From: Salticus scenicus
Lineage: Eukaryota; Arthropoda; Arachnida; Araneae; Salticidae
DNA: 64,000 nt
Assembly (NCBI GenBank): GCA_963930645.1
Contig: OZ005652.1
Span: forward strand, 356,545,602 to 356,609,601
Reading direction: 5' to 3'
Shown: positions 25,841 through 35,742 of the stretch, piece by piece
How the letters are laid out: the number at the start of each line of letters is the position of its first letter
Position numbering within the stretch: position 1 is the first letter of the stretch
Notes under the pieces: generated by a model
The model's database searches: none
Told to the model about the DNA's origin: nothing
What the model saw: the letters and a program-made list of their open reading frames with translations, nothing else
Translations under genes and position numbers: made by a program

Positions 25841-26809
25841 TTAAAATTTACAATCTAATGTAAATTTGCATTCTTCTTTCGATGCCATAACATTACATTT
25901 TTGATATTCTGCATTTTTCTTTTCAAAAAAGTTTGTTTTACCTTCCAAGCTAATATTATCCATAAATTCAAAAGGATTTTTCGAGAAATAATATTTTTCC
26001 ATTTCAAGTTCTACTAATAAACGATCAGCAACATATTTAATATATTCTCCCATCAATTTATTATTCATACCAATTAAATTTACTGGTAATGCATCTGATA
26101 GAAATTCTATTTCTAAATCCACAGCTTCTGTAAAAATGCTTATTATTTTCGATTTTTTTGGTTTAATTTTTAAATATTTAAATAATAAACAAGCAAAATC
26201 AGTATGTAAACCTTCGTCTCTACTAATTAATTCATTGCTGAATGTTAAACCAGGTAATAACCCCCTCTTTTTAAACCAATATATTGCAGCAAAAGATCCT
26301 GAGAAAAAAATACCTTCTACAACTGCAAAAGCTAAAAGACGATCAGCAAAGTTATTATTTTTATCATGTATCCATTTCAAAGCCCAATTTGCTTTTTTAC
26401 AAACACATGGAATTGTTTTCATAGCATCAAATAATTTTTGCTTTTGTATCTCATCTTTGATATAAGTATCAATTAGTAAACTATACATTTCTGAATGAAT
26501 ATTTTCAATCATTATTTGAAAACCATAAAAACATCGAATTTCTGGAATTTGAACTTCAGAATATAAATTTTCAACTAAATTTTCATTTACAATACCATCA
26601 CTGGCAGCAAAAAAAGCTAAAATATAAGAAATAAAATGTTTTTCATTTTCACTCAAAGTATTCCAGTCCTGTAAATCTTTTGATAAATCTACTTCTTCAA
26701 CCGTCCAAAATGAAGCTACTGCTTTTTTATACATTTCCCAAACATCCAAATATTTTATTGGATAAAGTGTAAAACGATTTAGACTTGTATCTAATAAAGG
26801 TTCATTCAT
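25841..26809 (-). CDS. RNR2: Ribonucleoside-diphosphate reductase small subunit (class I R2)
   Basis: A full-length R2 protein, 322 residues. All di-iron ligands are present: D71 (FFAASDG), E102 and H105 (ENIHSEMY), E165 (VVEGIFFSG), E199 and H202 (RDEGLH); Y109 is the expected radical tyrosine. The C-terminal tail ends FTLDCKF, the peptide type that docks on the large subunit. It makes dNTPs by reducing NDPs together with R1, which is not in this window. It is close to eukaryotic R2, so likely captured from a host. TATATATA lies about 35-40 bases upstream of the ATG, so early expression. Confidence 0.97.
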   Translation of the reverse strand: MNEPLLDTSLNRFTLYPIKYLDVWEMYKKAVASFWTVEEVDLSKDLQDWNTLSENEKHFISYILAFFAASDGIVNENLVENLYSEVQIPEIRCFYGFQIMIENIHSEMYSLLIDTYIKDEIQKQKLFDAMKTIPCVCKKANWALKWIHDKNNNFADRLLAFAVVEGIFFSGSFAAIYWFKKRGLLPGLTFSNELISRDEGLHTDFACLLFKYLKIKPKKSKIISIFTEAVDLEIEFLSDALPVNLIGMNNKLMGEYIKYVADRLLVELEMEKYYFSKNPFEFMDNISLEGKTNFFEKKNAEYQKCNVMASKEECKFTLDCKF

Positions 26810-27124
26810 GTTTGTAATATATTTTTGTGTCTCAAATATATATAGTTATAAATTTTTTTAAATATAATATAAAAATTATTAAATAAAATATCTCACAAAA
26901 AAAATAAATAAATTTTTTTATTAAATCATATTTTTTATTACAATTTTTTTTTAAAAATAATAATAAAACATTAAATAAACAATAAAAAAGATCAAAATAA
27001 ATTATATTTTCATTATATTTTTTAAAAAAATTAATAACAAAAGATCAAATAAACAATAAAAAGATCAAAATAAATCATATTTTCATTACATTAAAAATTA
27101 TTTAAAATCAAATTGTTTACAATT
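26810..27124. other. AT-rich intergenic region
   Basis: This stretch contains the R2 promoter (TATATATA near 26840) and two imperfect copies of a segment with AAAAAGATCAAAATAAATTATA (about 26986 and 27058). No coding frame of note. Confidence 0.4.
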
Positions 27125-27709
27125 TTAAAAGCACCATTTAGCTGTATATCCCAAAATCATAAGAGTATCATATTTATCATCATCATGTTTCTTAATTCTT
27201 TCTTCCATTCCTGGTATTTTAAATTGCGGAATTTCCTCCCAAACTTCATATATTGCTCTTTTATGATGTCCGAGATCATCCAAATAATATTTAACAGAAT
27301 TTAAATTCTCAAGTTCTTTTCTAATAAATTTATCACAAGTACCATTTTTATACATTTTGAATAATTCTTCTAACTTTATTTTTTCTTCATATGGAAAGTC
27401 TATCCACCTTTGACCACGATGAGGTGCAATATTTGAAGGCACTGATAAAAAATCTTTTATCGCATATTTCCAATGGTTCCACTGTTCATCTTCAATAATA
27501 TATCTACATTCTGATAATGATACTGTTATGTTTTTCTTTTTGTAGACACCTAAAACACAAGCCAATAAATCGCATGTTAATTCCATTCTTGCCTCAACAG
27601 GCATCTCACTTCCAGGAAAATAAAAATGTTCTGGATGATGATCATTTTTAAGATAATGTTCATTTAAACACCATTCATATAATTCTTCTAATGTTGAGCA
27701 CTCCATCAT
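27125..27709 (-). CDS. Unrecognised protein with HHPEHF motif (possibly DUF5662-like)
   Basis: A 194-residue protein. Residues 24-50 carry HHPEHF, then a Gly-x-x-Met-Pro and EARMELTCDLLA. This resembles the HHPEY/H...M...E pattern of DUF5662-like proteins of large DNA viruses and phages, a small helical family with histidines that may bind metal. The rest is charged and helical. TATAAATAG about 45 bases upstream and ATGATG at the start point to early expression. The family call is tentative. Confidence 0.5.
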   Translation of the reverse strand: MMECSTLEELYEWCLNEHYLKNDHHPEHFYFPGSEMPVEARMELTCDLLACVLGVYKKKNITVSLSECRYIIEDEQWNHWKYAIKDFLSVPSNIAPHRGQRWIDFPYEEKIKLEELFKMYKNGTCDKFIRKELENLNSVKYYLDDLGHHKRAIYEVWEEIPQFKIPGMEERIKKHDDDKYDTLMILGYTAKWCF

Positions 27710-28139
27710 TGTTTTTGATCTGCATTTTACAGAGCTATTTATACCAAAAACGTTTCATTAGAATTTCAAACATGACGTTTTATTTGATAAGCTGTTTTTT
27801 TAAAAAAACGTAACTGCTATAAAATAAAAAGAAACTTTTTTGTTATATTATGATAGAAATAGAAATTTTATTTAGCTTAGCTTTTTATTAAACAATAAAT
27901 AATAAGAAGCAATAATTTATTACATATAATTTTATTAATTAATAAATATTTATTTAAATTATTAATATTTTGTCATTATTAACTTTCAAGTCAAACAAAA
28001 TTTGTTTAATCAAAAATTTGGATTTTTTAAAAATAAATTATTGTTTCACTTTATAAGTTTATAAAAAGTAATTAATAAAAATACATATTATTAAAGTAAT
28101 TAATAAAAAAATAAACTATTTTTTAAAAAAATTGTTTTA
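27710..28139. other. AT-rich intergenic region, no gene seen
   Basis: This holds the promoter of the 27125-27709 gene (TATAAATAG) and a long stretch of AT-rich sequence with repeated TTAATTAATAAA-type words. Nothing else is recognisable. Confidence 0.4.
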
Positions 28140-28155
28140 CAATAATAAGAGGTAA

Positions 28156-28195
<40 letters not shown>

Positions 28196-28559
28196 GATGT
28201 ATTATTTTTATTTGAATTACTTAAAGCTAAATTAGGATCCCATACTCCATTTTATTACATTTTAAATTTGTTTTAGGACATTTATAAACGACGATTTCAT
28301 TAATATCATAGATCAATTTTGGAGCATTTGAATAAGGTTTAGAACAAGTAATTTTTTAAGTACACTAAGGTTTAGAACAAATAATTTTTTAAGTACACAT
28401 ATGTTATTTATAGACGGTTCCTCTAGAAGAGCAATAAATTATATTAGACCATACCAATGTGAAACCGTTATTACATTCAATTCTTACATAATTAGGAAAA
28501 TTATACAATAATCCGAATAGTTTCGTATTTTTGACATAACCGGGGAAACCACAAGACAT
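28140..28559 (-). pseudogene. Broken Sushi/CCP-domain gene
   Basis: A 51-codon frame (28404-28559) starts MSCGFPGYV and has the first three cysteines, the Gly-Tyr/Phe hydrophobics and W of a complement control (Sushi) module (CGFPG, IECNNGFTLVW, YCSSRG). It then stops. Downstream, in other frames, follow a second Cys-Pro start (CSKPYSNAP), a V-Y-K-C segment, an NGVWDP segment and an Asn-only tract encoded by a TTA microsatellite (28154-28197). At least two frame changes separate the parts. No signal peptide is present. Sushi proteins are usually secreted or virion surface proteins; this copy looks inactive. Confidence 0.5.
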
Positions 28560-28600
28560 ATTTTAAAAAGCTAAAATTTATTTTATTAGTTGAAAAATAT

Positions 28601-29392
28601 TTATTCAGTCTGTTTCTTTGATTTAGACTTTTTGTTGCTTTCTTTTACAGCTATTTGCAAATGTCTTTTAATAGCTTTAGATTTTTTCTTCATATTCTTT
28701 AATTGAGCTAGTTTTGTTAAAGCAATTGCTTTTAAATCACTGATTGAACTCTCATACATATCAATTATTGCATTAATATCATAATCATCAATCTTGTCTT
28801 CAAGTTCATCTTTTACATTAGTTACTAATTTTTTAACTTCATCGTCTGATGTGTAAGATTCATAAATTTGTAACAATGCATAATAAATTACTTTAACAGG
28901 AACTTGGAATTTTTTATAAATTTCTCTGATAACCTGTACATGATCTGAACCTTTATCCCCAATTTTCAAATTTTCCACATAATTTTTTATTTCTGTAATT
29001 CCTTGAAAACCATCAACAGCAAGCAATTCTGATAAAAACTCATTTTCATCCTTACTTGAAAGAATATTAAAGAATTTCTGTACATCAAGAATATTCACAA
29101 ATTCTGAAGATTTTAGTAACTTGTATACATTTTGTTCCTCATGAGAAAGTTTAGTTCCTCGATCAATTAAATTTTGCCATTTTGAATCAATTTTTTCCAT
29201 GTTATCTGGATGTATATACATAATATTTTTATTGTTATAAATATTCAAATCTACATTTAAAATATCAGCACAATCTTGAAGAACTCTTCGAGATATAGAT
29301 TCTTTAGTTGCATATGGGTTGGAATCTTTCATTATTTTTACTGTATAATTGTAAAGAGCTTCAATTAATTCTTTATGATTAATAGTAGCCAT
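28601..29392 (-). CDS. Unrecognised helical protein with basic tail
   Basis: A 263-residue protein, mostly helical and charged, ending in a strongly basic tail (about 230-263, many Lys, nuclear-localisation-like). It has no catalytic motif or membrane span. ATAAG precedes the ATG by 6 bases (29399-29403), so late expression is likely. A DNA- or capsid-associated role would fit the tail, but this is inference. Confidence 0.55.
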   Translation of the reverse strand: MATINHKELIEALYNYTVKIMKDSNPYATKESISRRVLQDCADILNVDLNIYNNKNIMYIHPDNMEKIDSKWQNLIDRGTKLSHEEQNVYKLLKSSEFVNILDVQKFFNILSSKDENEFLSELLAVDGFQGITEIKNYVENLKIGDKGSDHVQVIREIYKKFQVPVKVIYYALLQIYESYTSDDEVKKLVTNVKDELEDKIDDYDINAIIDMYESSISDLKAIALTKLAQLKNMKKKSKAIKRHLQIAVKESNKKSKSKKQTE

Positions 29393-29398
29393 ATTATA

Positions 29399-29403
29399 CT
29401 TAT
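29399..29403 (-). promoter_or_regulatory. Late-promoter-like ATAAG
   Basis: ATAAG lies 6 bases upstream of the ATG of the basic-tailed protein on the minus strand. Confidence 0.4.
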
Positions 29404-29567
29404 TTAAATAACTTTTAAAAGTTTACCTAATTTATAATTAAAAGTTACATTAGAATTTTTTTATTATTATTTTTTTTAATTATTAAATTATTAAATTATT
29501 ATTTATTAAATTATTATTTATTAAATTATTATTTATTAAATTATCTAAAAAATAATAATTTTTGAAC

Positions 29568-29619
<52 letters not shown>

Positions 29620-29775
29620 CTATTTATATATTTAAAAAAACCTTTTAAATACATCTGTAAAACTAATAAAATATATTTTCATTTATTGATAGAGGTCGCT
29701 AGTGTCAAGTAACTGTTTCATATAAAAGCGGAAAAAACATTAGTGGATGATATGTTTTTTGAAGGTAAATGAACC
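29404..29775. other. Intergenic region with TTATT/TTA microsatellites and TATA box
   Basis: A TTAAATTATTAT repeat (29485-29545) and a (TTA)n tract (29569-29620) are followed by CATATAAAAGCGG at 29720-29732, a TATA box for the RING protein at 29776. Two short upstream ATGs lie between the TATA box and the start and could modulate translation. Confidence 0.5.
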
Positions 29776-30810
29776 ATGATGGATGTCTTTGATTACTATT
29801 GCTTCGAACGTAATAACTCTTGTCCTGTTTGTGAAAAAAACATTAGTTTAGAATGTTATGAAACTCATGGTTTAGAATTTTACAATTATCTCTTGAGTAA
29901 ACTTATCTATTATCATTGTCCAATATGTAAAGAAAAATGCTTCCCATCTGATTTTATTCATCATTATCATGGAATGGAAAATATTTGTATATGGTGTAGA
30001 AAATCTTGGAATACTCTAGATACATCACCTAATAATATAAAACATTTGATTACATGTTTTCGTGACTTCATGAAAAATTTTATTCCACCAATAATTCCTG
30101 ATGAAAATTGCATTAGAGAAGACCAAATATTAGGATATAAATGTCCTATTTGTAATGAATATGTAACTTCATTTTCTTATATAAAATTAAAGTGTAAACA
30201 TGAATTTCATCAAGCTTGTATTTCACATTGGATAATAAATTATTACATTAAAAAATGTCCAATCTGCTTCGAAAATATACATCAGAAGGAATATCATTGT
30301 TTAGAGAGGTATGGTTATACTATTGAAAAAATAGATGTAATTTTTTTCTTTCGTACATATTTTGAAAATATCCCTATTGAATATATGAACTTTTATTTGA
30401 AGGCAATAAATGAATTTTATCAATATACGGCATGTTCGATTATTACACAAAACCTATTCGCTTGTTCCATTTTATATCCCAAATGGACTATTGAACGATT
30501 TCAAAGGAGATTTGCTTATATATTTGAAAAGTTTCCTTTATATTTTGAGTCCAAAGAATTTAAAGAAAAAATAAAATGCCACTTCAAATATGTTATCCTC
30601 GGCTATAAAAATAGTCTTATGCAAAGATCAAAAGTAGATTCTGAATTACTCAAGATAAACAATCTATGTGCTATTTGTTTAGAAGAATTCAATGTTGGAA
30701 ACCAAGTTCATATTCTTTTCTGTAAACATTTTTTTCACGAAAACTGTATTGAAAACTGGTTTCAACAGCATATTAATACTCGTAAACTTTGTCCTGTGTG
30801 CAGGCAATAA
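29776..30810 (+). CDS. Multi-RING E3 ligase-like protein
   Basis: A 344-residue Cys/His-rich protein. The N-terminal third has several CxxC pairs (C16/C19, C48/C51, C71/C74). A RING-H2 finger spans about 123-164 (CPIC...CKHEFHQAC...CPIC) and a second RING-H2 lies at the C-terminus, about 299-343 (CAICLEEF...CKHFFHENC...CPVC). Two RING-H2 fingers in one protein are unusual. RING proteins recruit ubiquitin-conjugating enzymes, so it is probably an E3 ligase acting on host or viral targets. TATA box about 50 bases upstream, so early. Confidence 0.8.
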   Translation: MMDVFDYYCFERNNSCPVCEKNISLECYETHGLEFYNYLLSKLIYYHCPICKEKCFPSDFIHHYHGMENICIWCRKSWNTLDTSPNNIKHLITCFRDFMKNFIPPIIPDENCIREDQILGYKCPICNEYVTSFSYIKLKCKHEFHQACISHWIINYYIKKCPICFENIHQKEYHCLERYGYTIEKIDVIFFFRTYFENIPIEYMNFYLKAINEFYQYTACSIITQNLFACSILYPKWTIERFQRRFAYIFEKFPLYFESKEFKEKIKCHFKYVILGYKNSLMQRSKVDSELLKINNLCAICLEEFNVGNQVHILFCKHFFHENCIENWFQQHINTRKLCPVCRQ

Positions 30811-31319
30811 ATGTTGATTATATTTTGTTTTATGAAAACTATATTTTAAATAAAAATATTATTTATTTTTAAAATTTCTTGTTTATTTTTTTCTTAGGGA
30901 TTAATTATATAATTTAAACATAATTCTCGTAATATATATAAAAGAAATTTCACTAAAAAAATAACAAATTTATATTTCAAGGTATAATTGATTTAAGTAT
31001 ACCTTTAAACATATATATATATAAATTTATTTTTTTACTTTAAATGACATGATATTTTACAATTTTTTGTTTATTTTTTTATTCATAAATTATTTTAATT
31101 TCCATTAAACACATAGAAAAAATTATAAAGTCATAAAAATACATATTATATATAAAGATAGCTGAAAATGAAAATATCTTTAAACACATTTATATACAAC
31201 TATTTTTTTGTTTAAATGAAATATGTTTTTTACAATGTCTAATTATTTAAATCGTATCATTTTATTACAACATAAGTTAAAAAATTTCGTATAATCATAA
31301 TTTTTTTATTTCATCTTAT
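30811..31319. other. AT-rich convergent intergenic region, nothing recognised
   Basis: This lies between the 3' ends of two RING genes. It contains two imperfect copies of a segment with ACATTTATATATA/ACATATATATATA followed by TTTTTT and a TTAAATGA word (near 31008 and 31190). No gene seen. Confidence 0.4.
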
Positions 31320-31958
31320 TTAAAGTAATATAGATATTTTCTTATGACGTAATAAACATTCAATTAATTTCAAATAAGCAAAAGCATATTTCTCTTGACT
31401 AATCCATTTTTCGATCAATATTGGGATTTCATAAACAATTTTAAAAGGTTGTCTACAATATGGACAAGTTTTGTTCCACTTTAGTATACATTTCATATGA
31501 AACATATGATTACAATTTAATTTAATTACTTCTTCATTAATTGAATAATTATCATAACAAATTGCGCATTCTTCATTAATATCTTCTTTCTTGTATATAT
31601 ATTTATTTGATATGTATTGTTTAAAAAGTAAATTGGCATTTTTTTTGTCTATCAAATAAAACACACTTTGTATTTCATCACTAGAAAAATTTAACAATTT
31701 AAGCTCACCATAAGAAAGATGTTTAACATCCAATATCAAATTATTAATACTTATGATTTTACATTTCGTAAAACCTATTTTAATAAGTACAAAATAAAAG
31801 AATGACGGTAATACCATAATTTTACATTTATATTCTATTTGAAAAATATTCTGAACATAATGCAAAATTTTGATTTCTCGTTTCACTAAATCATAATTCC
31901 TCATTTGTGTAAAATAGTCTACACAATCTGTACCTGTTTGAAATAGTTTTAAGTCCAT
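31320..31958 (-). CDS. RING-H2 protein
   Basis: A 212-residue protein with one RING-H2 finger at about 131-169 (CAICYDNY, CNHMFHMKC, CPYCRQ), all eight metal ligands present. The N-terminal 125 residues are hydrophobic and helical, with no second known domain. It is probably an E3 ligase. It faces the multi-RING gene in convergent order, and the two may derive from one another, though only the finger is similar. Confidence 0.75.
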   Translation of the reverse strand: MDLKLFQTGTDCVDYFTQMRNYDLVKREIKILHYVQNIFQIEYKCKIMVLPSFFYFVLIKIGFTKCKIISINNLILDVKHLSYGELKLLNFSSDEIQSVFYLIDKKNANLLFKQYISNKYIYKKEDINEECAICYDNYSINEEVIKLNCNHMFHMKCILKWNKTCPYCRQPFKIVYEIPILIEKWISQEKYAFAYLKLIECLLRHKKISILL

Positions 31959-32557
31959 ATTTAATTATGCTCTCAAAATAAAGAAAATATAATCCAATCT
32001 TAATATTTTTTTAATAGCTGATTTTATATTTCACATTTTTAATATCTGATTTGAAAAAATTTATACTTCATAAAATTTAGGTACATTTTTTCTACTGTTT
32101 CATGTGATCCACTGAAACAATAACACTTTATGTGTGTACTAACAACCTTTGGCTCTAATATATATCTAAAAGTAAAATTTCGAAACTGATATCTATATTT
32201 ACATAAAAATAAAATTTTTATCAGAAAATAATTTTATATTACTAATAATATTACATAATTTTTTATTTTGTTTCAAAATTTCAAATACAGTGAAATTTTA
32301 TTTTAATATTATTTTTTTAACTAATATATATATTAATACAAAAATAAATAAATAAATATATTCATAGTTAACGTTATTTAAGATAAATTATATTAATAAA
32401 TAAAAAAATAGACATTATAGAAAAGATTTTTTATATTGGAAATTTTCTTTTTAATTTTTATCATTATATATTAATAAATTTTAATTAAAAAAACACATTC
32501 ATATTTTAGTTATATAAACCAAATTATAATGTTTTTTAAAGACTAAACAAAAAAATT
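31959..32557. other. AT-rich divergent intergenic region
   Basis: No coding frame. It contains the promoter of the deoxynucleoside kinase (TTATATAAACC near 32510-32520, about 40 bases before the ATG). I see nothing else. Confidence 0.4.
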
Positions 32558-33148
32558 ATGGTTCCTCTTATCATTTGTATCGATGGTCTAATTGGAGCAG
32601 GAAAATCGACATTAATGAATCGATTAGCAAAAGATTACAATTGTTTTCCAGAACCACTTAAAGAATGGACTCTATTACCATATCTATATAAAAATTTTAA
32701 ACTTTATAGTTCAATTTTTCAATTTCAAGTTTTAATTTCTCAGTTTCATCAAAAAGAATCTTTTCCAAACAACGGTTTAATTTTAGTAGAACGTTGCCCT
32801 TGGACATCTCGAAATATTTTTGCACCATTGATGATAGACACAGAAACTTTTTCCACATATGACAAATTTTATCAAACTTTAAGTTATAATGTAGATTATT
32901 TTATATATTTAGATGTAGATCCTCTTGAAGCATTTAACCGAATACATAATCGATCGCCAATAGATTCTTTAATATCTTTAGATTATTTGTACCGTTTGTA
33001 TGATTCGTACAAATCTAATTTATTAGTAGGTAAATCTAATGTTTTAGTTATTGATACAGCATGTTTAGATGATGTAGAACAACAAATTCGAATGTTTCTA
33101 AAAAATATTCAAAATGAGTATTTATTGAAAACAAATTTATATATGTAA
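32558..33148 (+). CDS. Deoxynucleoside kinase (thymidine-kinase-like, dNK type)
   Basis: A 196-residue kinase of the eukaryotic dNK/TK2 family. Landmarks: P-loop GLIGAGKST (10-18), the substrate-base region EPLKEW (32-37), the ERC motif of VERCPWTSR (77-85; E78 and R79 correspond to the catalytic Glu-Arg) and an Arg-rich LID (RIHNR, 128-132). Such enzymes phosphorylate thymidine and other deoxynucleosides and would work with the RNR small subunit to supply dNTPs. TATATAAACC upstream indicates early expression. It is probably captured from an arthropod host. Confidence 0.92.
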   Translation: MVPLIICIDGLIGAGKSTLMNRLAKDYNCFPEPLKEWTLLPYLYKNFKLYSSIFQFQVLISQFHQKESFPNNGLILVERCPWTSRNIFAPLMIDTETFSTYDKFYQTLSYNVDYFIYLDVDPLEAFNRIHNRSPIDSLISLDYLYRLYDSYKSNLLVGKSNVLVIDTACLDDVEQQIRMFLKNIQNEYLLKTNLYM

Positions 33149-33404
33149 CTGTTTATTTCAAAAGTAATATAAATCATACATATATTAATCTACACATACC
33201 ACACGTCATAAAACATTATGTTATTGTGTTAAGAAATGCTTATTTATTAGTATTAAAATATTAGAAATATTATATTAAAATTATATTATACAATTATTTT
33301 TTATAAAAAAATAATTTTATACAATATAAAATGTACTATATATTGTAATGATTTTAAGTAGTATCATTAATAAAATAAAAATATAACAATATTTACATTA
33401 TTTA

Positions 33405-33830
33405 AAATTACAAAATGTAAAAATTACAAAATGTAAAAATTACAAAATGTAAAAATTACAAAATGTAAAAATTACAAAATGTAAAAATTACAAAATGTAA
33501 AAATTACAAAATGTAAAAATTACAAAATGTAAAAATTACAAAATGTAAAAATTACAAAATGTAAAAAATTACAAAATGTAAAAATTACAAAATGTAAAAA
33601 TTTACAAAAATGTAAAAATTTACAAAAATGTAAAAATTTACAAAAATGTAAAAATTTACAAAATGTAAAAATTTACAAAATGTAAAAATTTACAAAATGT
33701 AAAAATTTACAAAATGTAAAAATTTACAAAATGTAAAAAATTACAAAATGTAAAAATTACAAAATGTAAAAATTACAAAATGTAAAAATTACAAAATTTT
33801 AAAATGTAAAAATTTTACTTTTTAAATAAA
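33405..33830. repeat. Tandem array of a 15-16-bp unit (AAAATTACAAAATGT)
   Basis: About 26 copies of AAAATTACAAAATGTA with small insertions (ATTTACAAAAATGTA variants in the middle). The direction is constant across the array. The inverse orientation of the same unit recurs at about 35625-35670 and 43920-44040. No coding potential. Confidence 0.95.
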
Positions 33831-34318
33831 AAAGTAAAAATTTGAAAAAGTAAAATTTTGAAAAAGTAAAATTTTGAAAAATTAAAAATTTTGAAAATTA
33901 AAAATTTGAAAAGTAAAAATTTTGAAAAAGTAAAAATTTGAAAAGTAAAAAAATTTGAAAAGTAAAAATTTAAAAAGTAAAAAAATTTGAAAAGTAAAAA
34001 TTTGAAAAGTAAAAAAATTTGAAAAGTAAAAAAATTTGAAAAGTAAAAATTTGAAAAGTAAAAAAATTTGAAAAGTAAAAAAATTTGAAAAGTAAAAATT
34101 TGAAAAGTAAAAAAATTTGAAAAGTAAAAATTTGAAAAGTAAAAAAATTTGAAAAGTAAAATTTTGAAAAGTAAAAAAATTTGAAAAGTAAAATTTTGAA
34201 AAGTAAAAAAATTTGAAAAGTAAAATTTTGAAAAGTAAAAAAATTTGAAAAGTAAAATTTTGAAAAAGTAAAAAAATTTGAAAAGGAAAAAATAACATAA
34301 CATAAAAAAAAAAAAAAA

Positions 34319-34357
<39 letters not shown>

Positions 34358-34650
34358 ATGTTATTTTTTCCTTTTCAAATTTTTTTACTTTTTCAAAATT
34401 TTACTTTTCAAATTTTTACTTTTTCAAATTTTTACTTTTCAAAAATTTGAAAAAGTAAATTTTTGAAAAAGTAAAATTTTGAAAAAGTAAAATTTGAAAA
34501 GTAAAAATTTGAAAAGTAAAAAATTTGAAAAGTAAAATTTGAAAAGTAAAAAATTTGAAAAGTAAAAAATTTGAAAAGTAAAAAATTTGAAAAGTAAAAA
34601 TTTTGAAAAAGTTAAAAATTTGAAAAGTAAAAAATTTGAACTTTTTCAAA
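33830..34650. repeat. Inverted GAAAAGTAAAAATTT arrays around an A/T palindrome (centre near 34322)
   Basis: From 33830 to about 34285 the strand reads as repeated TTTGAAAAGTAAAA. An A(18) run and T(30) run meet at about 34322, flanked on both sides by AACATAACAT and its complement ATGTTATGTTATT. To the right the array continues as TTTTTACTTTTTCAAA, the reverse complement, for about 75 bases before reverting to the original orientation at about 34440. Long arms and the homopolymer loop make a very large cruciform-prone structure. Confidence 0.9.
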
Positions 34651-34970
34651 TTTTTTACTTTTCAAAAATTTGAAAAAGTAAATTTTTGAAAAAGTAAAAT
34701 TTTGAAAAAGTAAAATTTGAAAAGTAAAAATTTGAAAAGTAAAAAATTTGAAAAGTAAAATTTGAAAAGTAAAAAATTTGAAAAGTAAAAAATTTGAAAA
34801 GTAAAAATTTTGAAAAAGTTAAAAATTTGAAAAGTAAAAAATTTGAAAAGTTAAAAATTTGAAAAGTAAAAAATTTGAAAAGTAAAAAATTTGAAAAGGA
34901 AAAATTTGAAAAGGAAAAAATTTGAAAAGGAAAAAATTTGAAAAGGAAAAATTTGAAAAGGAAAAATAAC

Positions 34971-35048
<78 letters not shown>

Positions 35049-35640
35049 GTTTCAGATTTTTACTTTTTCAAAATTTTACTTTTTCAAAATTTTACTTTTT
35101 CAAAATTTTACTTTTTCAAAATTTTACTTTTTCAAAATTTTACTTTTTCAAATTTTAACTTTTTCAAATTTTAACTTTTTCAAATTTTAACTTTTTCAAA
35201 TTTTAACTTTTTCAAATTTTAACTTTTTCAAAATTTTACTTTTTCAAAATTTTAACTTTTTCAAAATTTTAACTTTTTCAAAATTTTAACTCTTTCAAAA
35301 TTTTAACTTTTTCAAAATTTTAACTCTTTCAAAATTTTAACTTTTTCAAAATTTTAACTTTTTCAAAATTTTAACTTTTTTAAAATTTTAACTTTTTCAA
35401 AATTTTAACTTTTTCAAAATTTTAACTTTTTTAAAATTTTAACTTTTTTAAAATTTTAACTTTTTAAAAATTTTAACTTTTTTAAAATTTTAACTTTTTC
35501 AAAATTTTAACTTTTTCAAAATTTTAACTTTTTCAAAATTTTAACTTTTTCAAAATTTTAACTTTTTCAAAATTTTAACTTTTTCAAAATTTTAACTTTT
35601 TCAAATTTTTACTTTTCAAATTTTTACATTTTGTAAAAAT
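34650..35640. repeat. Second inverted array around an A/T palindrome (centre near 35008)
   Basis: A near-copy of 34440-34650 is followed by A(33)T(37) at 34976-35045 flanked by AACATT and AATGTT, then about 600 bases of CAAAATTTTAACTTTTT repeats in the opposite orientation. It ends in the TTTTACATTTTGTAA unit near 35625. It is non-coding; the Phe/Leu/Lys-rich open frames across it reflect the repeat. Confidence 0.9.
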
Positions 35641-35742
35641 TACATTTTGTAATTTTTACATTTTGTAATTTTTGTTTGTAATTGGTTGTAATTGGTTTAT
35701 TTTTTAGTGGCTTAGCTATATATAGATTATTATAGGATCATT

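Noticed and set aside
33405..33830. CRISPR or telomere repeat
   Set aside because: A 15-16-bp unit without spacers in an internal position; AT-only sequence unlike known telomere repeats.
33815..34972. Several 77-162-codon frames rich in Phe, Leu and Lys on the minus strand
   Set aside because: They are read-throughs of the TTTGAAAAGTAAAA arrays; overlapping frames are equally open and the products are pure repeat.
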